A stretch of 32,121 nt of DNA from Chitinophaga pinensis (GCA_943329105.2 CALQCP020000003.1:1-32121); one strand, 5' to 3'. Positions 17,352-26,340 are shown, numbered from the stretch's first letter. The notes: generated from the letters alone by a model not told the origin. Made by a program: numbers and translations.

Positions 17352-18875
17352 ATGATCGGACGCAGGGCATTTCTCCGGAGGTCGGGTGGCACGCTTGCAG
17401 TGGGTGCTGCGGGCGCGGCGCTTGGCATGACGTGGACACGGACCGCCGCGGCCGACTGCGCTGGTGCGACCATTACCGATGGCGTGCTTGCGCGCTTTCG
17501 TTCACGCATCCACGGCACTGTCATAGTGCCCGTGGACAAGCAGTATGCCACCGCGCGCCTTGGTTTCAATCGCCGGTTCGACCCCTATCCAGTGGTCATT
17601 GTTCGTGCCGCCGACACCGCCGACGTGGCGCGCACCATTGAATTTGCGCGCACCAATGGCATCAAACTCGCGGTTCGATCCGGCGGTCACTCCTATATCG
17701 GAGCCTCTGGTGGAAGCGGCATCGTCCTCGACCTTTCAGTGATGAACGGTATTGCGGCGCTCGGCAACGGCCATTTCCAAATTGGCGCCGGTGCGCAGTT
17801 GCAGCAGGTGTACGGCGCCCTTCGTTGCCAAGAGAACATGACAATTCCCTGCGGATCATGTGACACCGTGGGATTTGGTGGCATTGCCCAGGGCGGTGGA
17901 TTTGGATACTTACAGCAAGAACATGGAATCACCCTTGACCGGGTGCGCTCGGCGCGAGTGGTACTTGCCGATGGAACGATGGTCGATGCATCACCGGATG
18001 GAGATGCGGATCTCTTCTGGGCAATCCGAGGCGCTGGTGGCGGCAGTCTTGGCGTCGTCACCGATTTCACTGTCGAGGCCGTTCCCTACAAGACAATTCA
18101 CGTCATTGGTTGGTACTGGCCGCTGACCCGCGCGGGCGAAGCACTTGATCGATTTGCATCGCTGCAGGCGTCAGGCGCCGTGCCACGTTCAGCCACTGTT
18201 GCTTTGGTATTCAACAACGGTGCCGCGTCGCTTGCACCTGCTCAGTGTGTGTGCGTGCTGTTCTCTACCGGAACTCCTGCAGAAGCGGAAGCGACGAAAC
18301 AGCTCTTTGTTGGCGCAGGCGGAATTCCTGCTACGCCAGGCCTTGGGTTTGAATACGACGCAGACTCTCCCGCGTGTGATCCACATGCCGTTGCACAGCG
18401 CGACTATTACCGAGCAAAGTCAGCCATTGTGTATGGCCAGCCCGCAGCAGACACCGGCGATTATCTCCGCTACTGGCTTGAGCGACGCGTCGCAGATCCA
18501 CTGTTTACGCCATCGGATTCGGCGACTGTCAACTTCTTGACGTTTGGCGGAGCGGTTTCCGATGTGGGTCCAAGTGACACCGCGTTCCCGCATCGCAACG
18601 CATTGCTTGAGGTTCAGTTTCTTGGGTACCTGCAGAATCCCACAACGCAGTCGATCCGTGGAAATCAAGCATGGATCCAAGGCGTGTATGCCGATGTGTT
18701 CCCGCGCCTATCTGTGCATGGTGAGGGTTGCTATGTGAATTACTGCGACGATGACCTCACCGAGGCACAGTGGACATCACGCTATTGGGGTGCCAACTAC
18801 CCCCGCCTGCAAGCGACGAAGCGTCGAGTCGATCCCAACGACTTCTTCCACGGCAAACAAACGATCCGACTATGA
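17352..18875 (+). CDS. Tat-exported FAD-linked oxidase of the BBE family
   Basis: The 507-residue protein starts with a twin-arginine signal (GRRAFLRRSGG, hydrophobic to about 26, cleavage near AAA-D35), so it is exported folded with its cofactor. The FAD-binding PCMH domain spans about 70-245 with RSGGHSY, where H113 would be linked to FAD. GSCDTVGFGG carries C170 at the position of the second covalent link known in berberine bridge enzyme. The C-terminal BBE motif is YVNYCDDDL, then YWGANYPRLQATKRRVDPNDFF. Related enzymes oxidise sugars, alcohols or alkaloids and pass electrons to oxygen; here a sugar or oligosaccharide substrate is a guess from context. ATG 17352 was chosen over upstream in-frame starts because the Tat motif begins there. 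Confidence 0.92.
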   Translation: MIGRRAFLRRSGGTLAVGAAGAALGMTWTRTAAADCAGATITDGVLARFRSRIHGTVIVPVDKQYATARLGFNRRFDPYPVVIVRAADTADVARTIEFARTNGIKLAVRSGGHSYIGASGGSGIVLDLSVMNGIAALGNGHFQIGAGAQLQQVYGALRCQENMTIPCGSCDTVGFGGIAQGGGFGYLQQEHGITLDRVRSARVVLADGTMVDASPDGDADLFWAIRGAGGGSLGVVTDFTVEAVPYKTIHVIGWYWPLTRAGEALDRFASLQASGAVPRSATVALVFNNGAASLAPAQCVCVLFSTGTPAEAEATKQLFVGAGGIPATPGLGFEYDADSPACDPHAVAQRDYYRAKSAIVYGQPAADTGDYLRYWLERRVADPLFTPSDSATVNFLTFGGAVSDVGPSDTAFPHRNALLEVQFLGYLQNPTTQSIRGNQAWIQGVYADVFPRLSVHGEGCYVNYCDDDLTEAQWTSRYWGANYPRLQATKRRVDPNDFFHGKQTIRL

Positions 18876-18924
18876 ATCGTCGCGCGCGTGGATGAGTCCG
18901 TTGTGTCATCGACTCAATCGCCAC

Positions 18925-21900
18925 TCACTTCAAAGTCCTCAAATACTCCACCACATCCCGCACTTCCCGCGGCGTGAGAACAGTTCCCATCGCGGGCATG
19001 GCGCTGATCGGTCCGAAGCCCTGCGCTACCTGGGCATTCGGCTCAACGATGCTCAAAAGCATCCCTCTGCGGTCATAGCGATTCGCTACACCCGCAAGAC
19101 TCGGCGCGGCGTGTCCGCCAGTGCCTTCCACCATGTGGCAGCGAAGGCATGCGGCCGCACTGTTGAAGTTCACCACTTGTCGGCCGCGTTCCACATCGCC
19201 GCCTTCAAGCGTCAAGAGCCAGGTACCCAGTTTGTCACTGGCGGTCAGGTTGCTCGACCACGCAGCAGCTTGATCCTTCAACTTTGGTCGTGTTGCTACC
19301 GCATCAATCACATCGATCGATAGCGCGGGCGGCAGTGTCCCTGCAGTCATCGAGGCCACCAGGCCAGCAAGCGCCGCATCCGCAGCCACGCCCTCACTTG
19401 CGCCAATAGCCGCAATTGCAGCCTGTTTCTCCAGGGTGGTGCCACCAGAAAACGCAGCGTTCAACATCTCTTGACCGCGCGTAGGGTCATTGCGAACAAC
19501 AATGGTTCGCGCTTGCGCACGCAACCGCGGCTCGTCGGAAATCAACGCAGCGTTAACCGCTTGCGCAAGTTTCGCATCGCGGTCTTGCGCCAACTGCATC
19601 AAACAGGCCACGCGCTCTTGCGCGGACTTGGTGCGGTCAAGCACCGCCGCAAGCGCGGCGCCACTATCCATTGGTACCCCGTACTTTGCAGCCAGTTCAC
19701 GCGCAATAGTGCGCACCGCGCTCGGCCCATTGGTTGCCAAACTGGGAATGCGCTGCTTCAGTACAGCAACATAGGCATCCTTGGAACGCTCACTGGCATC
19801 CACGGGACGCCAGTGCCCATTGACGCGGTCGCGGGGGGCTGGCGCCAAGAACGTAGCGAGCGCATCCATCGCTTCGATGCGCGCTGCTGGCGCAAGGGCG
19901 GGATTTGCAGCCATCGCAGCAATCGCCGCAGCATTGGCGGGTGTGCCTTCGCGGACATTCTCATTGATTACGCGGCGCAAGAGTGGCATGGAACTGTTTT
20001 CGCCCATGAACGAACCAATCGGCTGCTCCTTCTTGCCATCGGGATGCACCACTCCAACGGCCAAGTGATTACCACCACCGCCCTGGAACGCGCGCGCCTC
20101 GATGTATGCCTCGTCACCCGCATCCAAGTGCACGGTGGCAAACTGACCAGGTTGTGCCTCCCAATCGCCGGGATTTACGTAGTTCTCTACCTTGGCCACT
20201 TGATTGGCAGCAGCGGGATCACCCTTTGCGGAAATCAGCAATACACTGTCATCGTCGCTGGCAACGCTGAAGACATAGTCGCCGGTCGCGGGCACTTTGA
20301 ATGTGCCACGCACACGCTGGACGTAGTCATTGCCGGCCTTTGCAAATCCACTGCATTCATCAAGGAACTCAGACCGATCGGCCTTGGTGGACCAAATTGG
20401 ATCAGACGCGAGTTGCACAGCGCTGAAACCCTTGCGGTCCGTCCACATCTGCCGTTCCCACGTTGACTTGTCCTTCGCTGCATCCGCGGCGGTTGCCAAC
20501 GCACGATCATCCGGTGCAAACTTTGCAGCAAGCGCCGCAAGTGCGGGCTCCGCTTCTAGAATCGGCAAATCATTGATAGCCCGCGCGGCTTCAGTCGCCA
20601 CACGCAGGTCAGGGTCATGAAGGAGACGCGCCAATTGTGGGTCGCGCGTCATGCGCATGGCGAGCACCGCAGTGAGCCGCGTCTGTGGAAACGGATCCGC
20701 AGCAAGTTCATGAATCTTGTCTGGCTGTTCCATGCCAACCAAGCCCATGACGGCCGCGTGGCGCAAGAACGGATCTTGATTCTCATTCTCCCACGCCATC
20801 GCAGCGATGTTCTGCATGGCTGAAATATGCTTGATTTTCCCAAGCGCAATCGCAGCTTGCGCACGGACGCGCAGGTCTTCATCAGTGAGGAGCGAAACCA
20901 GCGCATCACCAGCGGTGGCGATCCGCGCATCACCAGCGAGTCGCGCAGAAAGCCTACGAATTTCGGCATTTTCATCAGCCAGACGCGCAACAACCGCAGC
21001 GTCCGCCTTCGCCATGCGTTGGCCAGCATCAGCACCATGGCGCGCCTGCACGCCGAGCGCCCACAGCGCATGGAACCTCGGCGCAAACGCCTGGCCCGCG
21101 TCCGCTGCGACAGTGACCAGCGAGTCCGTGGCCTTTGCACCACGACGCGCAAGTTCCAAATGCGCGCGTTGACGAATGCGAATATCAGGGTGCGCCAGGC
21201 ATTGCAGCAGAAGTGATTCTGCTTGGTTGCCAAAGCCCTCACGCACCAGATTTTGCGCAGTGCGAATATTCACATCTTCAATGAGCGTTGGATCCCACAC
21301 GGTGAACATTTGACCAGTGTGATCGCTGTACCAACCGTTCGACCAATCACTGATGTACATCTTGCCGTCCCAGCCGAAATCAACATCGGTTGGCAGGACT
21401 TCCTTCACAAACTCATGTGAATCAGTCACCGTGTAGCCAGCACCTTGCGGCTCAACCGCAAAGGAGAGGATCTGGCTGTACTCATCACCGCCAAGAAAGT
21501 CGCAAAGGAAGAAGTGGTTTTGGTATCGCGCGGGAAGCCCAAGCCCTGGATAGAACGCAAGACCGGCGGGGCCATCCGAAAGATGTTCAATCGGAGGAAG
21601 CGTCCATGCTGGTCGCACTGGATCTGCCGCGTCCCACTTCCACCACGTGTGCTCTTGACTCCACGGTCCGCGTTGATTAGCACCCTCAAGCGTCTGGTAG
21701 TTCATATCCCAACCGGTTTCGCCACCTTCCATGATGTAAACGATGCGCGCTCGATCGCCGCCATCAGAGTTGTTGTCCCCAGTGAAGAGATCGCCCCATT
21801 GATTGAAGGCTAATTCCTGCGGATTTCGCAGCGAATGCGCGAACACCTCCAAGTGTGATCCATCGGGTTCGCAGCGAAACACCGCGCCGGTAAAGGTGCG

Positions 21901-22659
21901 GGCAAGCTCCTTGCCTTCCTTGCTGCGAACGCGGTAGCCGCGATCGCCGATCGACCAATACACGCGACCATCAGGACCTTGCACAAGACCGTGCATGTCA
22001 TGACCACGCAGGGCGGTGCGGATGCCGAAGCCGGTGAACATTTTCTCGCGCACATCGGCGACGCCGGTGCCCTTTGTGTCTTGAAAGCGCCACAGCGATG
22101 GAATGCACGTGTACCAAACCGAGCCATCGATAAACGCAACACCAGCACCGGTGCCATCGAGCGGATCATTCATCGGCCCGCTGAATGAAGTGACCTTGTC
22201 AGGAATACCATCGCCGTTTGTATCAACCAGGTGCGTGACCCGATCCTCTTCCTTGCGGTAGTAGTCCATACCACCTTCGCGCTTGGACGCCCACTTCTCA
22301 TACATCTTCAGACGGTCTTCGACGGACTGCAGTTGCAGGTCATCATCAAGCCAGAATTTGGAGGAGCGATTGTCTTCGACACCCTTCTCTTGGCGGAAGG
22401 ACTCGGCGATGAAGAGCGAGCCGTCATCAGCGACGCAGAAGGAGACGGGGTCCTGGACGAGCGGGTCTTGGGCGAAGAGGGACCAGGAGAGGGGGGCGAC
22501 GGGGGCGATGGAAGGGGCTGGGGTCGGCGGCGTGGCGGCGGAGCCGGCTGCGTTGGTGGTGCCGGCGCTCGTGCTGGTTCCTGATAGGGCAGCTGGCGGC
22601 GTGGGAGACTGGGCGATGAGCGCCACGGCGAGCAGCGGAAGGGCGGGGCATGGGGGCAT
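18925..22659 (-). CDS. Planctomycete-type dehydrogenase: propeller, HEAT repeats, PA14-like domain and haem c
   Basis: The 1244-residue protein has a short hydrophobic N terminus and an Ala/Pro/Thr linker (about 1-55), suggesting export. Next is a glucose/sorbosone dehydrogenase-like propeller (about 55-470, with HDMHGLVQGPDGRVYWSIGD and HSLRNPQELAFNQWGDLFTG). HEAT repeats follow (about 490-730), then a PA14-like sandwich (about 736-888, VPATGDYVFSVASDDDSVLL), more helical repeats, and a C-terminal class I cytochrome c. The haem box is C1171-LR-C1174-H1175, with a candidate axial Met in ISAMPAMG. Such 'PVC-type' proteins are common in planctomycetes and are thought to oxidise sugars in the periplasm; the substrate is unknown. 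The N terminus lacks the usual basic residues, so the start could be misplaced. Confidence 0.9.
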   Translation of the reverse strand: MPPCPALPLLAVALIAQSPTPPAALSGTSTSAGTTNAAGSAATPPTPAPSIAPVAPLSWSLFAQDPLVQDPVSFCVADDGSLFIAESFRQEKGVEDNRSSKFWLDDDLQLQSVEDRLKMYEKWASKREGGMDYYRKEEDRVTHLVDTNGDGIPDKVTSFSGPMNDPLDGTGAGVAFIDGSVWYTCIPSLWRFQDTKGTGVADVREKMFTGFGIRTALRGHDMHGLVQGPDGRVYWSIGDRGYRVRSKEGKELARTFTGAVFRCEPDGSHLEVFAHSLRNPQELAFNQWGDLFTGDNNSDGGDRARIVYIMEGGETGWDMNYQTLEGANQRGPWSQEHTWWKWDAADPVRPAWTLPPIEHLSDGPAGLAFYPGLGLPARYQNHFFLCDFLGGDEYSQILSFAVEPQGAGYTVTDSHEFVKEVLPTDVDFGWDGKMYISDWSNGWYSDHTGQMFTVWDPTLIEDVNIRTAQNLVREGFGNQAESLLLQCLAHPDIRIRQRAHLELARRGAKATDSLVTVAADAGQAFAPRFHALWALGVQARHGADAGQRMAKADAAVVARLADENAEIRRLSARLAGDARIATAGDALVSLLTDEDLRVRAQAAIALGKIKHISAMQNIAAMAWENENQDPFLRHAAVMGLVGMEQPDKIHELAADPFPQTRLTAVLAMRMTRDPQLARLLHDPDLRVATEAARAINDLPILEAEPALAALAAKFAPDDRALATAADAAKDKSTWERQMWTDRKGFSAVQLASDPIWSTKADRSEFLDECSGFAKAGNDYVQRVRGTFKVPATGDYVFSVASDDDSVLLISAKGDPAAANQVAKVENYVNPGDWEAQPGQFATVHLDAGDEAYIEARAFQGGGGNHLAVGVVHPDGKKEQPIGSFMGENSSMPLLRRVINENVREGTPANAAAIAAMAANPALAPAARIEAMDALATFLAPAPRDRVNGHWRPVDASERSKDAYVAVLKQRIPSLATNGPSAVRTIARELAAKYGVPMDSGAALAAVLDRTKSAQERVACLMQLAQDRDAKLAQAVNAALISDEPRLRAQARTIVVRNDPTRGQEMLNAAFSGGTTLEKQAAIAAIGASEGVAADAALAGLVASMTAGTLPPALSIDVIDAVATRPKLKDQAAAWSSNLTASDKLGTWLLTLEGGDVERGRQVVNFNSAAACLRCHMVEGTGGHAAPSLAGVANRYDRRGMLLSIVEPNAQVAQGFGPISAMPAMGTVLTPREVRDVVEYLRTLK

Positions 22660-23103
22660 GGGGTCTGAACAACTTAGTTAGGGGAAGGTTTAGCGATTGC
22701 GCACACCGCCTACATAGCCACAGAAAGTTGCCTAGATAGGGGACTGTGGATCGTCTCTGGCGAACATTAGCACTCGCAGCCCCTATGAATAACCGCAAAT
22801 TCTGGATGATTTATCTTTAGAAATTAGCAACAACAACATTGAGAATTCCGGGCTTCGGGCAGAGCATTTCCAGTAGGCGTTGCGGTCTGCAGATTCTAGC
22901 CGGAACGCTATCGAAGTCCGTGTCAAACAGGTTCGTTGCGCGATCCTCTCCATTCCAGTAGCAGTCCATGTTTGGTGCGCACTCGGTGGGGATTTACGCA
23001 GGTCCCGACGCGAGACCGCGGTGCAAAGCCTCGTAAAGTGGTGTTTGAGCTTTGCGATTGGCAGCACCCAATAGACCGATGGGGCGCGGTAATCAGGCGC
23101 TGT
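22660..23103. other. Low-G+C spacer with a possible gene remnant
   Basis: These 444 bases hold no intact gene that can be defended. A 94-residue minus-strand frame (22783-23067) has no good start and a composition unlike its neighbours. A different minus-strand frame (22817-22993) looks like a fragment of a secreted protein and is listed separately. The base composition drops visibly compared with the flanking gene at 18925-22659. Confidence 0.5.
22817..22993 (-). pseudogene. Possible decayed end of a secreted calcium-loop protein
   Basis: A minus-strand frame between a TAA and the TAA at 22819-22817 reads IPTECAPNMDCYWNGED, then NLFDTDFDSVPARIC, and ends NVVVANF. The order IP-x-ECAP, DC-x-x-NG and D-x-D-x-x-S-V-P recalls the 'IPDEC, DCNGNGxPD' calcium-loop repeats of planctomycete secreted proteins; a relative, DCDANGAPD then LDADNNGLLDNC, is present in the lectin-like protein of this window. 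Several expected Asp/Gly positions are lost and the upstream frame is closed, so it would be a remnant. An ATG at 22969 would give a 50-residue protein, but it has no ribosome binding site. The resemblance is by eye and may be chance. Confidence 0.25.
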
Positions 23104-24051
23104 TTAATGGACTACATACTTGGAGCTACGAACCCTGCGGATCTGTGCATTTAGCAATCGAACAATGTCAATGATTCCCATCGCAATGAGAAGTCGGATA
23201 GCCCAAATCATGGCGCGTGCCAAGACGATCTCGAAGTGGAACCAGGCGTCGAATCGAGCGATCTCAGTACTCGACATATACACAGGTGGGTAGTAGCCCA
23301 GGACCATCGCTCCGACGATGTAAACACCCTTCTCTAAGCGGTAGTAGCCGAGGGGGGTATAAACTCGAGCAATGAAATCACTGTACTTGTTCATATCACC
23401 GCTAGTTGTCACGCCGATTGCTGCGTCCGTCAGATATGGCCCGTAGTAACTGGATAACGAGTCGTAAAGTGGACTAAACGTCTGCATTCGGAACTCGCTG
23501 ATTTCTGAATGGGATAGCAGATCCTCCACTTGGAGCGGCCTTAAATTACTGAGTGGTACCCCGCCCTCAAGCATGTCAATCAGACCTGCGCCTTGAAATT
23601 CGTTTACCTGGATTGGACACTCAACCAAAGTGTGTCCCTCTCCCCCTCGCGCCTTTGCAGCGTGCATCACCCAAACAATGTTATATGGAACCCCCATTCC
23701 TTGAAGTTTGCGCGCTAGGGCTTTGGATCTAAATGCGCAGTTACCTACACCTCCTTCAAACACACGCTTTAAGCGTAAGTCTGGATCAATGATCCAAGCT
23801 TCATCAAATTCAGTCTCCCCGCTCGGTAGAGGCGCAAGAATTTGCCGTGGGTCAACAAAGTATCGAAATTCATTACCCTGCAACAACGGTAAGTCATTTA
23901 CTTCGATTATAGAGGCACATTTGACAAACCCATTCGGGGAGCTAAATCCCCAAAAATTTGAAACGCCTACTAAAAGTAGTCCGATCAATAGTCGGTATGC
24001 AAAAGCCCACTTAGTTTCAATGGAGCGCTTAAATGTGGCGGAAATTGCCAT
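23104..24051 (-). CDS. Membrane-anchored transglutaminase-like cysteine protein
   Basis: The 315-residue protein has an N-terminal transmembrane segment (about 17-36) and a C-terminal one (about 274-300), with an outer domain between them. That domain shows the order of a transglutaminase/papain-like triad: C105 in GGVGNCAFRSKAL at a helix start, H140 in GGEGHTLVECPI, and D159 in GAGLIDML. The spacing and the Cys-helix, His-strand, Asp-strand order support the fold. Such proteins cleave or cross-link peptides or act as amidases, but the substrate is unknown. The gene is less G+C-rich than its neighbours and is divergent from the polysaccharide operon, which hints at acquisition with that locus. 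The ATG at 24051 has no clear Shine-Dalgarno sequence. Confidence 0.8.
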   Translation of the reverse strand: MAISATFKRSIETKWAFAYRLLIGLLLVGVSNFWGFSSPNGFVKCASIIEVNDLPLLQGNEFRYFVDPRQILAPLPSGETEFDEAWIIDPDLRLKRVFEGGVGNCAFRSKALARKLQGMGVPYNIVWVMHAAKARGGEGHTLVECPIQVNEFQGAGLIDMLEGGVPLSNLRPLQVEDLLSHSEISEFRMQTFSPLYDSLSSYYGPYLTDAAIGVTTSGDMNKYSDFIARVYTPLGYYRLEKGVYIVGAMVLGYYPPVYMSSTEIARFDAWFHFEIVLARAMIWAIRLLIAMGIIDIVRLLNAQIRRVRSSKYVVH

Positions 24052-24427
24052 GGGCAGTAGTTACTGTATCTCGCACAGGGCTGAACGGCGCAGCTTTGGC
24101 CATGCTCATGACGACGTGCACTAAAAATTCATTGATCGCCGCGATGTAAACGAGAAAAACGCGTGTTGCAGGCACTCCTAATCGGGACTGGTTCCATGAT
24201 TGGTCCGACACTGACAACAATGACCACGCGTGCGGCGTGGTTGATTTACTTGTGGATATCAACGGTAGTCGCGCGCAAGTTGCGGGGGCTCACACCGGCC
24301 TAGTCAGTCCGGATCCACAGGAGCGGATTTGGTTTCTTTAACTAGCAATTCAACATGTCGCAGCGTTTATGCCGATTAAATGTCTGTCGTGTGGCTTAAG
24401 CCGTAAAAATTAGCGACCCTACTACAC
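24052..24427. other. Divergent spacer between the transglutaminase-like gene and the polysaccharide operon
   Basis: These 376 bases must carry the promoters for both flanking transcription units. No convincing -35/-10 pair was found. A TAAAAAT tract at 24404-24410 could be part of the asnB promoter. A plus-strand frame at 24150-24338 stays open for 63 codons between stops and is acidic (WSDTDNNDHACGVVDLL) but has no upstream start, so it may be a remnant or chance. No ops/JUMPstart element (GGCGGTAG) was seen. Confidence 0.5.
24393..24402. promoter_or_regulatory. Palindrome GGCTTAAGCC before asnB
   Basis: A perfect 10-base palindrome lies 25 bases before the ATG of the first gene of the polysaccharide operon. 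With no loop it cannot form a hairpin, so a dimeric regulator site is the likelier reading. A single 10-base palindrome can also occur by chance. Confidence 0.25.
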
Positions 24428-26320
24428 ATGTGCGGCATAATCGGATTCAACGGTCAGTTTTCCCGAGTAGACTTGCTTGCTGGGCTAGAGATTATGCGCC
24501 ACCGGGGGCCAGATGACAGTGGACTGTGGATAGATCCTTCTAAAAACGTGGGGCTCGCCCATGCGCGACTCTCCATTATCGATCTCTCTCCGCTTGGCCA
24601 CCAGCCGATGGTTGACCCTACAACGGGCACACAACTTGTCTTCAACGGCGAGATTTACAACTATCGTGAACTTCGGGCTCAGTTGGAGGCTCGGGGCCAC
24701 ACTTTCCGGGGCCATTCGGACACAGAAGTTTTGCTGCACATGTATCTCGAGCATGGGTCGGAGATGCTCTCTCGGCTCAACGGCATTTTCACCGTTGGTA
24801 TTTGGGATCCGCGGACGGCATCCCTCACCATCGCCCGCGACGCTCTCGGTGTCAAGCCGCTTTACTTCGCCGAGTCGCCACGCGGCATTGCATTCTGCAG
24901 CGAGATCAAGGGACTGCTCCATCTAGTTCCTGAAGCTCGGGAACTAGACCCAGCCGCTCTCCACCGGTACCTCACATTTCTCTGGTGCCCCGGCGAAGGT
25001 ACACCTCTTAAAGCAGTTCGCAAAGTCCTCCCTGGTGAAGCGCTGCAGATCTCTGATGGCCGCATTCAGCGCCGTTGGTCGTGGTACCAACTGCCAATCT
25101 TCCGCGGCGTAATGCAGGACCTTGATGAAGGCGAAGCGATCGCCGGTACCGCTCAGGCGGTGCGCACGGCAGTACACCGTCAGATGGTTGCAGATGTTCC
25201 TGTCGGAGCGTTCCTGTCCGGCGGTCTTGATTCAAGCGCGATAGTCGCATTTGCCCGAGAAATCGACCCAAACCTTCGCTGCTTCACGATCGAGGCCACA
25301 GGCGGACAGGAAGCCGGCGAAACCGACGACCTGCCGTACGCCCGCCGCGTTGCGAAACACCTGGGTGTGCCACTTGAGTGCGTTCGCATCGATGCGGCGC
25401 GGATGGCATCTGACTTAGAGTCAATGGTTGCCCAGTTGGATGAACCGTTAGCCGATCCAGCGCCGCTCAATGTCCTCTACATCAGCCAACTTGCGCGTCA
25501 GAGCGGTATGAAGGTTCTGCTCTCCGGAGCTGGCGGCGATGACCTGTTCACTGGTTACCGCCGGCACCGTGCGATCCAAGCTGAGCGGCTGTGGAGTTGG
25601 TTACCCTCGTCAGCTCGCCACATGTTAGAACGCGCGACCGCATCGCTGGATCAGCGCCGAGCCTCGTCGCGACGCTTCGCGAAGTTGTTCCGCGGAGCAG
25701 GTCTGACCGGGGACCAGCGTATAGCGAACTACTTTTCATGGGCCAGCAATGCAGACATTCTCGCGTTGTACTCCCCTGCGATGCGTGAGGCGGTACGTGG
25801 TATTGATGCGCTCGCGCCCATGACAGACTTTATCGCCCCACTGCCGCGTTCGGTGTCCGCCGTCGATCGAATGCTTGCTTTGGAACAGCGCTTTTTCCTG
25901 CCTGACCACAATTTGACCTACACGGACAAGATGTCGATGGCAGTCGGTGTCGAGGTCCGAGTGCCGTTCCTCGACCTTGAGTTGGTGGACTTCGCGGCGC
26001 GCATCCCGGCTCGCTTCAAGCAGCGTGGAGCTGTTGGAAAGTGGGTGTTCAAGCGGTCAATGGAGCAGTATCTGCCGCGCGAGGTGATTTATCGTCCGAA
26101 AGCAGGATTCACAGCACCCCTTCGCCGTTGGATGCAAACAGAGTTGCGTCCAATCGTTGGCGACTACCTCTCGTCCGACAGTCTACGCCGCCGCGGGTTA
26201 TTTGACCCCACCGCGGTGTCTATGTTGGTCGAGGCGAACTTAGCTGGACGCGTCGATGCTAATCACACGATACTTTCACTTCTTTGCATCGAAATTTGGT
26301 GTCGACGCTTTATTGATTGA
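24428..26320 (+). CDS. asnB: Asparagine synthetase (glutamine-hydrolysing) family amidotransferase
   Basis: The 630-residue protein has the N-terminal class II glutaminase domain with nucleophile Cys2 (MCGIIGF), RHRGPDDSG, FNGEIYNYRELR and GHSDTEVLLHMY. The synthetase domain has the ATP pyrophosphatase loop LSGGLDSSA (S264-S270), LSGAGGDDLFTGYRRH and YTDKMSMAVGVEVRVPFLD. Family members in surface-polysaccharide loci are thought to amidate sugar acids or other precursors rather than make free asparagine; that role is inferred here from the neighbours. Length is normal. It is the first gene of a dense plus-strand run, and the next gene starts about 20 bases after its stop or overlaps it by 4 bases. 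Confidence 0.93.
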   Translation: MCGIIGFNGQFSRVDLLAGLEIMRHRGPDDSGLWIDPSKNVGLAHARLSIIDLSPLGHQPMVDPTTGTQLVFNGEIYNYRELRAQLEARGHTFRGHSDTEVLLHMYLEHGSEMLSRLNGIFTVGIWDPRTASLTIARDALGVKPLYFAESPRGIAFCSEIKGLLHLVPEARELDPAALHRYLTFLWCPGEGTPLKAVRKVLPGEALQISDGRIQRRWSWYQLPIFRGVMQDLDEGEAIAGTAQAVRTAVHRQMVADVPVGAFLSGGLDSSAIVAFAREIDPNLRCFTIEATGGQEAGETDDLPYARRVAKHLGVPLECVRIDAARMASDLESMVAQLDEPLADPAPLNVLYISQLARQSGMKVLLSGAGGDDLFTGYRRHRAIQAERLWSWLPSSARHMLERATASLDQRRASSRRFAKLFRGAGLTGDQRIANYFSWASNADILALYSPAMREAVRGIDALAPMTDFIAPLPRSVSAVDRMLALEQRFFLPDHNLTYTDKMSMAVGVEVRVPFLDLELVDFAARIPARFKQRGAVGKWVFKRSMEQYLPREVIYRPKAGFTAPLRRWMQTELRPIVGDYLSSDSLRRRGLFDPTAVSMLVEANLAGRVDANHTILSLLCIEIWCRRFID

Positions 26321-26340
26321 CCGATCTCTATCAGGAACTC

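Noticed and set aside
19471..20466. Plus-strand frame of 331 codons opposite the cytochrome c fusion
   Set aside because: The minus strand encodes the PA14-like and helical-repeat parts here. The plus frame has a mixed composition without domain features.
22783..23067. Minus-strand frame of 94 codons in the low-G+C spacer
   Set aside because: There is no ribosome binding site and it has an odd Arg/Thr/Ser-rich composition. A different frame on the same strand gives the more protein-like reading that is listed as a possible remnant.
24150..24338. Plus-strand open stretch of 63 codons upstream of asnB
   Set aside because: No start codon lies near its beginning, and such a length can arise by chance. 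It is mentioned only as a possible remnant.
24052..24427. ops/JUMPstart (RfaH) element before the polysaccharide operon
   Set aside because: GGCGGTAG is absent in the spacer; only a partial ACGGTAG was seen.
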